Positions 26,645 to 35,867 of a stretch of DNA of 54,273 nucleotides are shown in pieces. The stretch is from the NCBI GenBank assembly GCA_903866915.1, contig CAIPPO010000202.1, positions 1 to 54,273 on the forward strand, given 5' to 3'. Each line of letters begins with the position of its first letter. Position 1 is the stretch's first letter. A program made the translations under genes and the position numbers. Under the pieces are notes generated by a model. That model was not told the origin of the DNA. It did no database searches and saw only the letters and a list, made by a program, of their open reading frames with translations. Source of the DNA: an uncultured Mucilaginibacter sp. Its GTDB lineage: Bacteria; Bacteroidota; Bacteroidia; Sphingobacteriales; Sphingobacteriaceae.

Positions 26645-28672
26645 ATGAACAGGATATTGATCGTATTATTTATTCTACCTTTTTATTGTGCTGCGCAGTC
26701 TGCCGATAGCTATATACAAAGTGGCAACAGTAAAGCCAATAAAAAAGACTATCGCGGAGCTATAGCCGATTTTACCCGGGCTATTGAAATCGACGGGAGC
26801 AAGGTTAAAGCTTATTTCTTTCGGGGCAATGCCTATACCAATATTCAGGATAATGCCGGTGCCATTAAAGATTACACCAAAACCATTGAGCTCGATCCTA
26901 AAAACACCAACGCTTATTTTTATCGGGCCGATGCCTACAACGCTATCAAGTCATATCTTAATGCAATAGCCGATTTTAATAAGGCCATTTCTATGAACCC
27001 GCATAATGCGGATATGTATCATTACCGGGCCAATGCCAAATCTAATACTGGTGATTATGAAGGTGCACTTGCCGATTTTAACAGCGCACTGAAGATAACA
27101 CCCAATGATCCGCAATTGTATGAATATCGGGGTGTAACCAAAAGTAATTTAAATGATTATAAAGGAGCAGTAGAAGACTACAATATAGCAGCACGCCTTG
27201 ATCCCAATAATTCCGATCTGATCTACTATCGGGCCAATGCAAAGGGAAACCTTGGCGATAACAAAGGAGCGATTGCCGACTTTACTCGTGCCATTAGTCT
27301 TAATCCCGGTAATGCGGAGGCAATTTTTTACAGGGGCAATGCCGAAGTAAACATCGGGCTTTACCCGGCTGCGATTGCCGACTACAAACGCACTGTTGAA
27401 CTGGCACCTAAAACACACAATGCTTACAAATATCTGGCTCAGGCATTGGGCCATGAAAAAGATAAAGCAGCAGCACTGGCCTATTTTGGTGATAAAATTA
27501 AAAAGGATACCAATAACGCAGCATTTTATCTGTACGATGGTATCGTAAGAAGTAATCAGGACGACAAACCTGGAGCATTGGTAGATTTTGACCGTTCTAT
27601 CGAACTGGATAATAAGAGCACCGATGCTTTTCAGAATCGTTCCGATGCAAAAACAGGACTTAAAAGGTATACTGAAGCAAAGGACGATGCTAATCAGGCC
27701 ATAAAATTGGATGGCGGCAATAGTTATGCCTACATTTCGCTTGCTCGCGCAAAATATGGTTTGCTTGATACTGCCGGTGCGCTAAAAGAGCTGGATAAGG
27801 CCGTTAACATTAATGTTAAAAATGATTATGCCTACGCCATACGCGGCGATATCAGGCTCGATCAGCATAAATATGATGATGCATTGGCCGATTACGAAAA
27901 ATCGGTTCAATATGCGCCTGGTAATGCAGGGTACTATTTACGCAGGTTAACAGCACGTATCCAAACCGGCGACCGGAAGGGGGCTATTGCCGATTACAAC
28001 AAATTGATGGACATGGATGCCGACGATGTCGCACTTTACCTAAAGCTTGGCCGAACTTTGCTCGAAGGCAAGTTTTTTAATGAAGCATTGGTGTTATTTA
28101 ACAAAATGATTGCAAAAGACGCCGGCAATGCACGTTATTACCTGTACCGTGGTATTGCCAAGCAAAATCTGGGCAACGTTAATGAGGCCATAGCCGATTA
28201 CGATAAAGCCATTGATATTTTACCAAACCTGGTTGAAGCATTTGATAATCGTGGAAATGCCAAATTTTTACGCGGGGATATTGATGGTGTACTGAAAGAT
28301 ATCAATATGGCGATAGCCATTAAAGAAGATGATGATCAGGCCTATTTCTTTCGTGCGAATATCCGGATGATCCAGAAGAATTACCAGGGTGCTATTGACG
28401 ATTATAATTCAAGTCTCTATATCAGTTTAGATAACATCAAAGTATATGCTTACCGTGGCTATGCCGAAAGTTTCCTGCTTGAATATACTGCACAATCCAA
28501 AGCTGATTTCAATGAAGCACTTAAGCTGCAACCGAAAAATGATTTTGTTTATTACTTGCTTGGACTGGCCAAGATCAACCAAAAGGATAACTCAGCCTGT
28601 GCCGATCTGAATAAAGCTATTGAATTAGGATCGATGGAAGCAAGGGATGCGGTGAAGAAGTATTGCAAATAG
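26645..28672 (+). CDS. Secreted TPR-repeat protein, about 19 repeats
   Basis: A 675-residue protein with a short signal peptide (MNRILIVLFILPFYCAAQ). Practically the whole mature part is a continuous array of about nineteen 34-residue tetratricopeptide repeats of the type YRGAIADFTRAIEIDGSKVK. TPR solenoids mediate protein-protein contacts. It ends with a Cys pair region (CADLNKAIELGS...KKYCK) that could form a disulfide. It is the last gene of the acyltransferase/esterase/barrel operon. TPR proteins paired with barrels occur in exopolysaccharide export systems, so a scaffold in the periplasm is plausible (inference). Confidence 0.9.
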   Translation: MNRILIVLFILPFYCAAQSADSYIQSGNSKANKKDYRGAIADFTRAIEIDGSKVKAYFFRGNAYTNIQDNAGAIKDYTKTIELDPKNTNAYFYRADAYNAIKSYLNAIADFNKAISMNPHNADMYHYRANAKSNTGDYEGALADFNSALKITPNDPQLYEYRGVTKSNLNDYKGAVEDYNIAARLDPNNSDLIYYRANAKGNLGDNKGAIADFTRAISLNPGNAEAIFYRGNAEVNIGLYPAAIADYKRTVELAPKTHNAYKYLAQALGHEKDKAAALAYFGDKIKKDTNNAAFYLYDGIVRSNQDDKPGALVDFDRSIELDNKSTDAFQNRSDAKTGLKRYTEAKDDANQAIKLDGGNSYAYISLARAKYGLLDTAGALKELDKAVNINVKNDYAYAIRGDIRLDQHKYDDALADYEKSVQYAPGNAGYYLRRLTARIQTGDRKGAIADYNKLMDMDADDVALYLKLGRTLLEGKFFNEALVLFNKMIAKDAGNARYYLYRGIAKQNLGNVNEAIADYDKAIDILPNLVEAFDNRGNAKFLRGDIDGVLKDINMAIAIKEDDDQAYFFRANIRMIQKNYQGAIDDYNSSLYISLDNIKVYAYRGYAESFLLEYTAQSKADFNEALKLQPKNDFVYYLLGLAKINQKDNSACADLNKAIELGSMEARDAVKKYCK

Positions 28673-28706
28673 CACCAAATAACGGTATCCTGATGGTAGA
28701 TGCCTT

Positions 28707-29165
28707 TTAAAATAACTCCTTTATCGCCTCCTCTCTAAATTCAAAAACCTGTTTTAATTTATTCTTTACCACCAGACTATTGGCTATGCTGCCAATAAAA
28801 CCCCAGCCAATGGCATAGTTAACAATGTCAGTCATTTGCACACCGCCTTCTACCGCCTTGAAATGATGTTGGTGATGCCATAAAGCATAAGGCCCAAAGC
28901 GCTGTTCATCCACAAAATATTGGCCTTCTTTAACCTGGGTAATCTCGGTCATCCAGTTCATTTTAATACCGAGCAAGGGGTATACGTTATAAGTAATGAT
29001 CATGCCGGGATAAACCTTGGTGCCAGGTGCAAAATTGGAAGTGACAACAAAGTTCATATCCGCAGGAGTAATCTTCGATAAGTTTAAAGGCGAACTGAAG
29101 AAATCCCAGGCGGTCTCCAGAGAAGCAGGAATGAAGGTCTCGAATTGCAGTGCGTAAGTTTTCAT
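28707..29165 (-). CDS. SRPBCC/START-like domain protein
   Basis: A 152-residue single-domain protein beginning YALQFETFIPASLETAWDFFSSPLNLSKITP, the classic start of the polyketide-cyclase/ligand-binding-like SRPBCC fold; the end QVFEFREEAIKELF is the long C-terminal helix. The family binds hydrophobic ligands in a deep pocket; no ligand can be named here. The product is cytosolic. It forms a minus-strand pair with the YkuK-like gene 85 bp upstream. Confidence 0.87.
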   Translation of the reverse strand: MKTYALQFETFIPASLETAWDFFSSPLNLSKITPADMNFVVTSNFAPGTKVYPGMIITYNVYPLLGIKMNWMTEITQVKEGQYFVDEQRFGPYALWHHQHHFKAVEGGVQMTDIVNYAIGWGFIGSIANSLVVKNKLKQVFEFREEAIKELF

Positions 29166-29250
29166 GGACAGCTATTAATCTGCCGCGAAGATAGGGAGTC
29201 TGCGTTCGGCAGTAGTAAGCCGAAAGTCACATTTGGCAATTCGCAATCAA

Positions 29251-29724
29251 TTACTGCACGATCTTATTTGCGCAATACGAGCTGGCAAAAGCTTCAGGTT
29301 TGGCTTTAAATACGAAGCCCATGCTCAGGATATACCCCATTGCTTCATGTAAAGCCTGATTCGATTTGAACATCGGGTTGGTATTGATGTCGGCATGTAC
29401 TTCGAGGTCAACCTCGTAAAGGTCCAGCAAATCGCACAACCTGTAGGCAATGTCGATTGATTTTTGAACCTCTGTCAGCATACGTTCTTTGATGCTCATT
29501 TTTTGGCCGGTACGTTCCTGGTGGATATACATAAATCCGCCCCTTTTCTCGCGCAGGAAAACGATCACCGTTGCAAAATCAGTTACGTTACCCTTCACCT
29601 GCGAATCGGTACCGATGCACACTTTGAGTTTGTTTCCCAGTAAGCTTTCTCTTTCGATGGCTTTTTCCACCTCTTCAATGATCGGTGAGTTGATGATCTC
29701 GCCGCTAAATTTTCTCCAGGTCAT
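29251..29724 (-). CDS. YkuK-like ribonuclease H-like protein (DUF458)
   Basis: A 157-residue protein with the DUF458 pattern: KVCIGTDSQVKGNVTDFATVIVFL (about 34-57), where the Asp of TDSQ fits the first RNase H-like acid, then ERTGQKMSIKERMLTEVQKSI and LEVHADINTNPMFKSN. The family has an RNase H-like fold and no proven activity. It is cytosolic. Confidence 0.85.
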   Translation of the reverse strand: MTWRKFSGEIINSPIIEEVEKAIERESLLGNKLKVCIGTDSQVKGNVTDFATVIVFLREKRGGFMYIHQERTGQKMSIKERMLTEVQKSIDIAYRLCDLLDLYEVDLEVHADINTNPMFKSNQALHEAMGYILSMGFVFKAKPEAFASSYCANKIVQ

Positions 29725-29929
29725 AAAATTATTTTTAGTAAATTTTAACTGACCTGATTTTCAGGTCTATAAAAATAAGCGATAACCTTTCATATATAGA
29801 TAACGCCTGTGTGATTTATTTGTTAACAGTTGGGTCATTATTAACAGGTTATATTTCAAATATACATTATATTAGCCTTGCAATACCCCGCCATTCACAA
29901 CATTCCCAATAATTTTAAAAAAAGATCTT

Positions 29930-31969
29930 ATGAAATTAAGTAAATGGGCCTTGCTTAGCGTTTCGGCTTTAGCTTTATCAGCTTGCAAACACAAAGATGC
30001 TTCTTCGGAAGTAGAAAGGCGTACCGTTTTTTTTGACAAAAGTGGCATGGACACATCCGTCAAACCTGGTGATGACTTTGCGTTATACGCCAGTGGAACA
30101 TGGTTCAAAAAAACTAAAATCCCGGCATCTGAGAATGGATGGGGTTCGTTTTATATCCTTTCAGACGATAATATCAAGCAAGTGCATAGCATTCTGGAAG
30201 ATGTTTCGTCAAAGAACAATGATGCAGGGAGCCTTGAGCAAAAAGTGGGCGACCTGTATAAAAGCGGTATGGATACCCTTACCTTAGAAAAGCTGGGATA
30301 CGACCCCATCAGGCCATTGCTTGCCAAAATCAGCGCATTAAAAGATTATAAAGAACTGGTAAAATATGCCGCAGATGGATTTAAAACCGGTGACGGCTTG
30401 CTGTTTGGTTTTTATGTTTCGCCAGATGACCGTATCAGCACTAAAAACGTGGCCCATTTTGACCAGACCGGTCTCTCCCTGCCTGATAAGGACTATTATA
30501 CCAAAACAGATAGCGCAACTGTAAAGATTAGGGCGGCGTTTGTCAAATACATTGCCCAGTTGTTCGCTTTTACAGGTATAGATGCAGCAACGGCTGCGAA
30601 AAAAGCCAATGGTATTTTGAAATTGGAGTCCGAGATCGCTAATTCCCATCTGGCACCAGTTGAATTGCGCGACCCGGTAAAGAACTATCACAAACTTACC
30701 GTCGCTGCGCTGCAAAAGCAAATACCTGATATTGATCTGAAAGACGCCTTTGATCGTATGGAATTAAAGACCGACACTGTTTTGGTTGGGCAGCCGGGTT
30801 ATTACATCGCATTGGATAATTTGCTGAAAAGTGAGCCTATTGATGTGTGGAAGGATAAAGCCACTTTTGCGTTGCTCGACAATGCTTCCGGCTCTTTAAG
30901 TAAAAAATTCAGGGATGCGAGTTTTGATTTTTATAGCAAAACGCTGTACGGCCAAAAAGAACAGAAAGAGCGCTGGAAGACCATGTCCTATACCGTCGAT
31001 GGTTCGCTGGGGGAATTATTGGGGCAGCTTTATGTAGCTAAATATTTTCCGCCTGATGCCAAAACACGCATGCTTGAGTTGGTCAATAACCTGCAAAATG
31101 TATATAAGGATCGCATCGAAAAACTTGAATGGATGAGCCCGGAAACCAAAAAGCAGGCGCAAGCCAAACTTGCCGCTTTTACTAAAAAAATCGGGTACCC
31201 GGATAAATGGAAATCCTATGATGATGTAGTAATTGCAAAAGACTCCTTTTACAAAAACGAAGAATCGGTTTCGATACATAATTATAAAAGATCAATTGCC
31301 AAAGTAAACCAGCCAGTTGACCGCAGCGAATGGGGCATGACGCCCCCAACGGTGAATGCCTACTACAACCCTACCTTTAACGAAGTAGTTTTCCCGGCTG
31401 GAATTTTGCAATTTCCATTCTTTGACAAGGATGCGGATGATGCGATCAACTATGGTGCGATAGGCGCTGTAATCGGTCACGAGATGACCCACGGCTTTGA
31501 CGACCAGGGCCGGCAATACGACAAAGACGGTAACTTGAAGGATTGGTGGACAAAAGATGATGCCGATAAATTCAAGAAGCGGGTTCAAGTGATGATTGAC
31601 CAGTATAATCAGTATACGCTGCTCGGCCTGCATGTGAATGGCAGTCTGACTCAGGGCGAAAACCTGGCAGATATAGGTGGACTAACTATTGCTTACCAGG
31701 CATTTAAAAATACTCCGGAAGGAAAGAGCGATACAAAGATTGATGGTTTCACTCCCGATCAACGCTTCTTTTTGTCGTTTGCTCAGGTATGGCGGGTTAA
31801 AACTAGCGATGAAACGATGCGCGTACGCCTCAATACCGACCCGCATTCGCCTGAAGTATTTCGCGTTGATGGCCCGGTATCCAATTTAGAAGCCTTCTAT
31901 AAAGCCTTTAACATCAAACCCGGCGACAAGATGTACCGCGCGGAGAAGGATAGGGTTAAGGTTTGGTGA
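29930..31969 (+). CDS. pepO: M13 family metallopeptidase (PepO/neprilysin-like), lipoprotein
   Basis: A 679-residue zinc endopeptidase. The N-terminus MKLSKWALLSVSALALSAC has a lipobox (LSAC, Cys19), so the mature enzyme is a lipid-anchored envelope protein. The N-terminal M13 domain contains PGDDFALYASGTWFKKT. The zinc site is HEMTH (H517, H521) with the third ligand E577 in GENLADIGG, and D581 supports the active-site His. NAYYNPTFNEVVFPAGILQ is the usual substrate-binding strand. M13 enzymes trim oligopeptides. Monocistronic; the stop is followed by a long stem-loop at 31994-32041. Confidence 0.93.
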   Translation: MKLSKWALLSVSALALSACKHKDASSEVERRTVFFDKSGMDTSVKPGDDFALYASGTWFKKTKIPASENGWGSFYILSDDNIKQVHSILEDVSSKNNDAGSLEQKVGDLYKSGMDTLTLEKLGYDPIRPLLAKISALKDYKELVKYAADGFKTGDGLLFGFYVSPDDRISTKNVAHFDQTGLSLPDKDYYTKTDSATVKIRAAFVKYIAQLFAFTGIDAATAAKKANGILKLESEIANSHLAPVELRDPVKNYHKLTVAALQKQIPDIDLKDAFDRMELKTDTVLVGQPGYYIALDNLLKSEPIDVWKDKATFALLDNASGSLSKKFRDASFDFYSKTLYGQKEQKERWKTMSYTVDGSLGELLGQLYVAKYFPPDAKTRMLELVNNLQNVYKDRIEKLEWMSPETKKQAQAKLAAFTKKIGYPDKWKSYDDVVIAKDSFYKNEESVSIHNYKRSIAKVNQPVDRSEWGMTPPTVNAYYNPTFNEVVFPAGILQFPFFDKDADDAINYGAIGAVIGHEMTHGFDDQGRQYDKDGNLKDWWTKDDADKFKKRVQVMIDQYNQYTLLGLHVNGSLTQGENLADIGGLTIAYQAFKNTPEGKSDTKIDGFTPDQRFFLSFAQVWRVKTSDETMRVRLNTDPHSPEVFRVDGPVSNLEAFYKAFNIKPGDKMYRAEKDRVKVW

Positions 31970-31993
31970 TTATTTCAGGAGGATATAATTTTT

Positions 31994-32041
31994 GTTATAC
32001 TTTGGGTGTTAACGGAAGGCCGCAAGCACCCAAACTATAAC
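31994..32041 (+). other. 15-bp stem-loop after the M13 peptidase gene
   Basis: GTTATACTTTGGGTG (31994-32008) and CACCCAAACTATAAC (32027-32041) pair over 15 positions with one mismatch around an 18-base loop. It starts 24 bases after the stop codon. There is no T-run, so it may protect the mRNA 3' end or be a dispersed palindrome rather than a classical terminator. Confidence 0.5.
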
Positions 32042-32112
32042 TTAAGCCCCAATATTTAAACTAATATTTCTGGGTAGCGATGTTGTACAAATCGAGTTGC
32101 CGGTTGTCCAGA

Positions 32113-32562
32113 TTAATTGGATGCCAATGTTAAAGACGAGTTTTGGCTGTTACCTGCAGATTGAAGATAAACTACGCTGAAGCTATTTTCATTCTCTTTG
32201 GGAGGCACCACTGTAATATTGGTTTCCTCGTTCTGAGAGGTCCAGGTCGAACCGTCCAAAGGCTTAAAGGTGGCATTTAAGCGGTTTAATATTTTATTAA
32301 ACTCGTAATTGCCATAAGTCACAATATAAGAAACGCAACTTCCGTTGCTATCGAAATAAAAAGTATAGTCGCCTAAACCCTTTGTTTTGAGAAAACGCAA
32401 ACCACTGACATTGTCTTTCGATTTGAAATCTTTGGCCGAGGCATAGGGTATGTTCTTATTGAAATAAGCTCTTATTTCTTTCTCTTTGCCGCCTAGCGGA
32501 AACTGTGCAAAAGCTGATACTGAACAAGTTGCCAGTAATAAGAAAATTAATAGATGTTTCAT
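32113..32562 (-). CDS. Small secreted protein of unknown function
   Basis: About 149 residues from the ATG at 32562 (MKHLLIFLLLATCSVSAFAQ), a clear signal peptide ending AFAQ; an ATG three codons earlier is also open. The mature part begins FPLGGKEKEIRAYFNKN and is rich in aromatic and polar residues with one central Cys (GSCVSYIVTYGNYEF). It resembles small periplasmic proteins of Bacteroidota without known role. It lies alone, 205 bp upstream of the histidine operon end. Confidence 0.7.
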   Translation of the reverse strand: MKHLLIFLLLATCSVSAFAQFPLGGKEKEIRAYFNKNIPYASAKDFKSKDNVSGLRFLKTKGLGDYTFYFDSNGSCVSYIVTYGNYEFNKILNRLNATFKPLDGSTWTSQNEETNITVVPPKENENSFSVVYLQSAGNSQNSSLTLASN

Positions 32563-32776
32563 GCAAAACAAATTGCAAGGATTGAACCATCAAATTGCTG
32601 AAACTTTAATTAATGTTTATAATTAATTGATTTTAAGCACCTGGATATTAAACAATAATTAATAGGCGACGAAAATCAAACGTCAGATACCGGAAATTAA
32701 TACCACATTCTGAGGCAATACTTTCCACAATTCAAATCGCATCTAACAGGCAAAAAGTAAAATTCGAAGGGCAATA

Positions 32777-34462
32777 CTAACCGATCTTGCTGTTAACAAT
32801 GGCCAGGATCTCGGACTCACTGTCAATAGTCATTTGTTGCAGGGCGGCACCTTCAGTCAAAACCTTCTCCACAAAGGCTTTATCCAGGAAGCCGCCGGCG
32901 TTGATTTTTACGTTTAGGAAAGCGCCAATTACTGCTGTGCGGGCACAAAGTGCAGCAACTCCTGCGTCAGTTACCGAGTTAGGGTTACCAGTATCAGCCA
33001 TGGCTTTTACCACCTCCATGCTCTGATAGGCCAGCTTCATCACGTTAAAAGGCACTTCGATGGCGAATTTAGTGGCGGATTGTATAGCAGCAGTTCTTGC
33101 CATTTTTTCCTCATCGCTGCCTTTCGGTAAGGCAAATGCCTCCATAATGCGGTTAAAAGCTATAGTGTCTTTATCGACAAGTTTCAATAGTTCATTCTTG
33201 TAGTGTTCGCCTTTTTCGGCCCAGTCACTGAACTCTTCCCAGCGCTCGTCCCAGCCTTTTTTATGCGAAGACAGGTTTGCTACCATCGTTGCTAATGATG
33301 CGCCCAGTACCCCAGCATAGGCGGAAATCGAACCTCCTCCAGGTGCCGGACTCTCACTCGCCGTTTCATCGGCAAAATCGGATAAACTGAGCGAAACGAG
33401 TTTGCTGTCAGCTTTATCTTTTAGCAAGTATTCAATAATTCGTTCTTCCGGTTTAAAAGGCCCTAATTCATCGAGCCCCATTGATTTAATGGCGATCCGC
33501 AGTAACTCTTTTTCACTTACGCCTGCCGAGCGTTGTTGTTTGGCAAGGAAATATCTTCCAGCATCCAGCAAGGATTTTAAAGGAATCAATCCGACCAGTT
33601 CACTGCCAGTTACGCGGATGCCGCGAGCATCGGCTTTTTTGCAAACCTCGTCAAAGGCTTTATGCAGCGGTGTTACTTCAATATTGGTAAGGTTCATGGA
33701 GATCTGCGCGATACCATATTCCTCTATATACCATCCTATGGCCTTAACTGATTTGAGTGTGCCTGGGATGCTACGCGCTTTGCCATGTTCATCAGTAATG
33801 ATCTTGCCGTTCACGGGGTCGCCTTCGCGCATAACCCGCCCGGCTTCGCGTACATCAAAGGCAATAGAATTTGCTCTCCGCACCGAAGTAGTATTCAGGT
33901 TAACATTATAAGCGATGAGGAAATCACGCGCACCTATCACTGTGCCTCCGCGCTTGGCATCGAATTCAGTTGGACCGAAATCCGGAGCCCATTCAGGGTG
34001 TTTTATCTTCTTGAAAAAGCCTTCATATTCTCCCGCCCGGATTATCGACAGGTTATTCCGGTTTTTATTAGTTTGTGCATATTCATATAAATAAACCGGA
34101 ATAAGCAGTTCCTTGCCTACACGCCCAGCTAACAGCCTGGCGTATTCCGCCACTTCTTCCATACTAATATTGCTGATCGGGATCAGCGGGCAAACATCTG
34201 TTGCACCCATCCGTGGGTGTTCTCCCGTATGTTTGCTCATATCGATCAATTCACCTGCCTTCTTGATGGCACGGAATGCCGCTTCGATCACATTTTCCGG
34301 TTCGCCGACAAAAGTCACCACCGTTCGGTTTGTTGCCTTTCCGGGATCAACATTTAACAGTCTTACACCCTCAACGGTTTCTATCTCGTCTGTAATCTGT
34401 TTGATGATGCCAAGGTCGCGGCCTTCGCTAAAATTGGGTACGCATTCTATCAGTTTTCTCAT
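32777..34462 (-). CDS. ftcD: Glutamate formiminotransferase fused to formiminotetrahydrofolate cyclodeaminase
   Basis: A 561-residue bifunctional enzyme. Residues 1-325 are the formiminotransferase (LIECVPNFSEGRD at the start, GKATNRTVVTFVG, KHTGEHPRMGATDVCPLIP), which passes the formimino group of N-formiminoglutamate to tetrahydrofolate and releases glutamate. Residues about 350-561 are the cyclodeaminase (ESPAPGGGSISAYAGVLGASLATMVANL), which forms 5,10-methenyl-THF and ammonia. The order is the same as in vertebrate FTCD. It is the last gene of the histidine operon, 91 bp after hutI. Confidence 0.95.
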   Translation of the reverse strand: MRKLIECVPNFSEGRDLGIIKQITDEIETVEGVRLLNVDPGKATNRTVVTFVGEPENVIEAAFRAIKKAGELIDMSKHTGEHPRMGATDVCPLIPISNISMEEVAEYARLLAGRVGKELLIPVYLYEYAQTNKNRNNLSIIRAGEYEGFFKKIKHPEWAPDFGPTEFDAKRGGTVIGARDFLIAYNVNLNTTSVRRANSIAFDVREAGRVMREGDPVNGKIITDEHGKARSIPGTLKSVKAIGWYIEEYGIAQISMNLTNIEVTPLHKAFDEVCKKADARGIRVTGSELVGLIPLKSLLDAGRYFLAKQQRSAGVSEKELLRIAIKSMGLDELGPFKPEERIIEYLLKDKADSKLVSLSLSDFADETASESPAPGGGSISAYAGVLGASLATMVANLSSHKKGWDERWEEFSDWAEKGEHYKNELLKLVDKDTIAFNRIMEAFALPKGSDEEKMARTAAIQSATKFAIEVPFNVMKLAYQSMEVVKAMADTGNPNSVTDAGVAALCARTAVIGAFLNVKINAGGFLDKAFVEKVLTEGAALQQMTIDSESEILAIVNSKIG

Positions 34463-34464
34463 GG

Positions 34465-34492
34465 AGTCATTGGGTATTGGTCATAAGTCATT
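34465..34492. repeat. Short 7-bp periodic array before ftcD
   Basis: AGTCATT, GGGTATT, GGTCATA and AGTCATT follow each other directly in front of the ftcD start codon (minus strand), and less regular related words (TCAGTCT, TTCACTA, AATCGCT) continue to about 34550. It fills the whole 91-bp gap between hutI and ftcD. Confidence 0.6.
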
Positions 34493-34553
34493 CGGCAAAG
34501 TTTAATTCAGTCTTTCACTAAATCGCTCAGTCACTTTTCAAATCTTTCAGTAT

Positions 34554-35780
34554 TCAAGCCCTTCCTCGTTTCCACACTTTAACAGGCTTTAATTTCCCCT
34601 GATGATATAGTATTTCCCGGTAGTCAGCGCAGGGGTAAGCCTGCATGTCAGCGATTTTACCTGGTTCAATTGTGCCGCGGTCATTCAAATTTAGTGCTTT
34701 TGCTGCGCGATAACTAAGACCGGCAAAAGTTTCGGCGCTGCTCAGCTTTTCGTAAGCACTGAGGATGGCTGCCTGCATTAGCAGGTCGCCCATAGGAGCC
34801 GAGCCCGGGTTCCAATCGCTGGCAATAGCCAGGCAGGCACCTGCATCAAGGAGTTTGCGTGCCGGCGAAAAGCCTATTCCCAAACCCAGGGAAGCGCCGG
34901 GGAGGGCAACGGCTACCGTGTCGGACGCTGCTAAAAGCTTAATTTCAATTTCAGTGCTGGCTTCCAGGTGATCGGCTGATAAAGCGCCAAGTTCAACGGC
35001 TATCGCGCTGCCGCCAGTAGTAAATTGGTCGGCATGTACTACCAGGTCAAACCCCAATTGCCTGGCCGCGCGCAAGTAGTTTGCGCCTTCGGTAGGGTTA
35101 AAAGCACTAACTTCAATAAATATATCAACCCTGGCTGCCAACTTTTCAGCCTGAATTTTTGGCAACACGTAGCTAAGTAAGTATTCCAGGTACACCTCTG
35201 CTGTTCCGCCAAAATCGTGCGGCACGATATGTGCCCCAAGGCAGGTAGCCAGCAGGTCGGCGCTACTCGTTTCTCCGGCTTTTTTAATGGCACGAAGTTG
35301 TTTTAACTCTTGTTCCACATTTAACCCGTAACCGCTTTTGATCTCGATAGTAGTTACACCTTCCTTCAGGTGCTGGTTGGCGCGTTGTACAATAAGTTCG
35401 GCAAGTTTTGTTTCGGAAGCCTGGCGAGTTTGGGTTACTGAATCCCAGATACCACCGCCGGCCTTAGCGATTTCGAGGTAGCTTTTGCCGGCAATTCGCA
35501 AGGCATAATCATTGGCCCTTGTACCCGCAAAACAAAGGTGGGTATGACAATCAACAAAGCCAGGTAGTAACACAAGGTCATTGGTAATAGCTTCAACTTC
35601 GGCTTTTGGATAAGTTTTTCTTAAATCTTCAAAATTGCCAACTTCTACAATCCGTTCGCCGTTTGTCAATACACCGCCCTGCTTTATGATGTGCAATTGA
35701 TCGTCGGCAATTGCACCTTTAAGCGGTATATCTGCTAATGTTAGGATTTGGGTGAACGGTCCGATTAATGTCTGAACCAT
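34554..35780 (-). CDS. hutI: Imidazolonepropionase
   Basis: A 408-residue amidohydrolase that opens imidazolone-5-propionate to N-formimino-L-glutamate, the third step of histidine breakdown. The metal ligands H79 and H81 are in VDCHTHLCFAG; VVHADQF and SDWNPGSAP supply later ligands (His and Asp). The ring-binding GGGIWDSV and KSGYGL segments are typical for HutI. Length and order are normal. It lies between hutU (87 bp) and ftcD (91 bp) on the minus strand. Confidence 0.95.
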   Translation of the reverse strand: MVQTLIGPFTQILTLADIPLKGAIADDQLHIIKQGGVLTNGERIVEVGNFEDLRKTYPKAEVEAITNDLVLLPGFVDCHTHLCFAGTRANDYALRIAGKSYLEIAKAGGGIWDSVTQTRQASETKLAELIVQRANQHLKEGVTTIEIKSGYGLNVEQELKQLRAIKKAGETSSADLLATCLGAHIVPHDFGGTAEVYLEYLLSYVLPKIQAEKLAARVDIFIEVSAFNPTEGANYLRAARQLGFDLVVHADQFTTGGSAIAVELGALSADHLEASTEIEIKLLAASDTVAVALPGASLGLGIGFSPARKLLDAGACLAIASDWNPGSAPMGDLLMQAAILSAYEKLSSAETFAGLSYRAAKALNLNDRGTIEPGKIADMQAYPCADYREILYHQGKLKPVKVWKRGRA

Positions 35781-35867
35781 GATTCTTCGGATTTAAAGAT
35801 TGACCTGTAAGTATTTTTAAAAAAATCGGATGTAGTGCTTTGACTGGCTCAGGATGACATTCACTTG

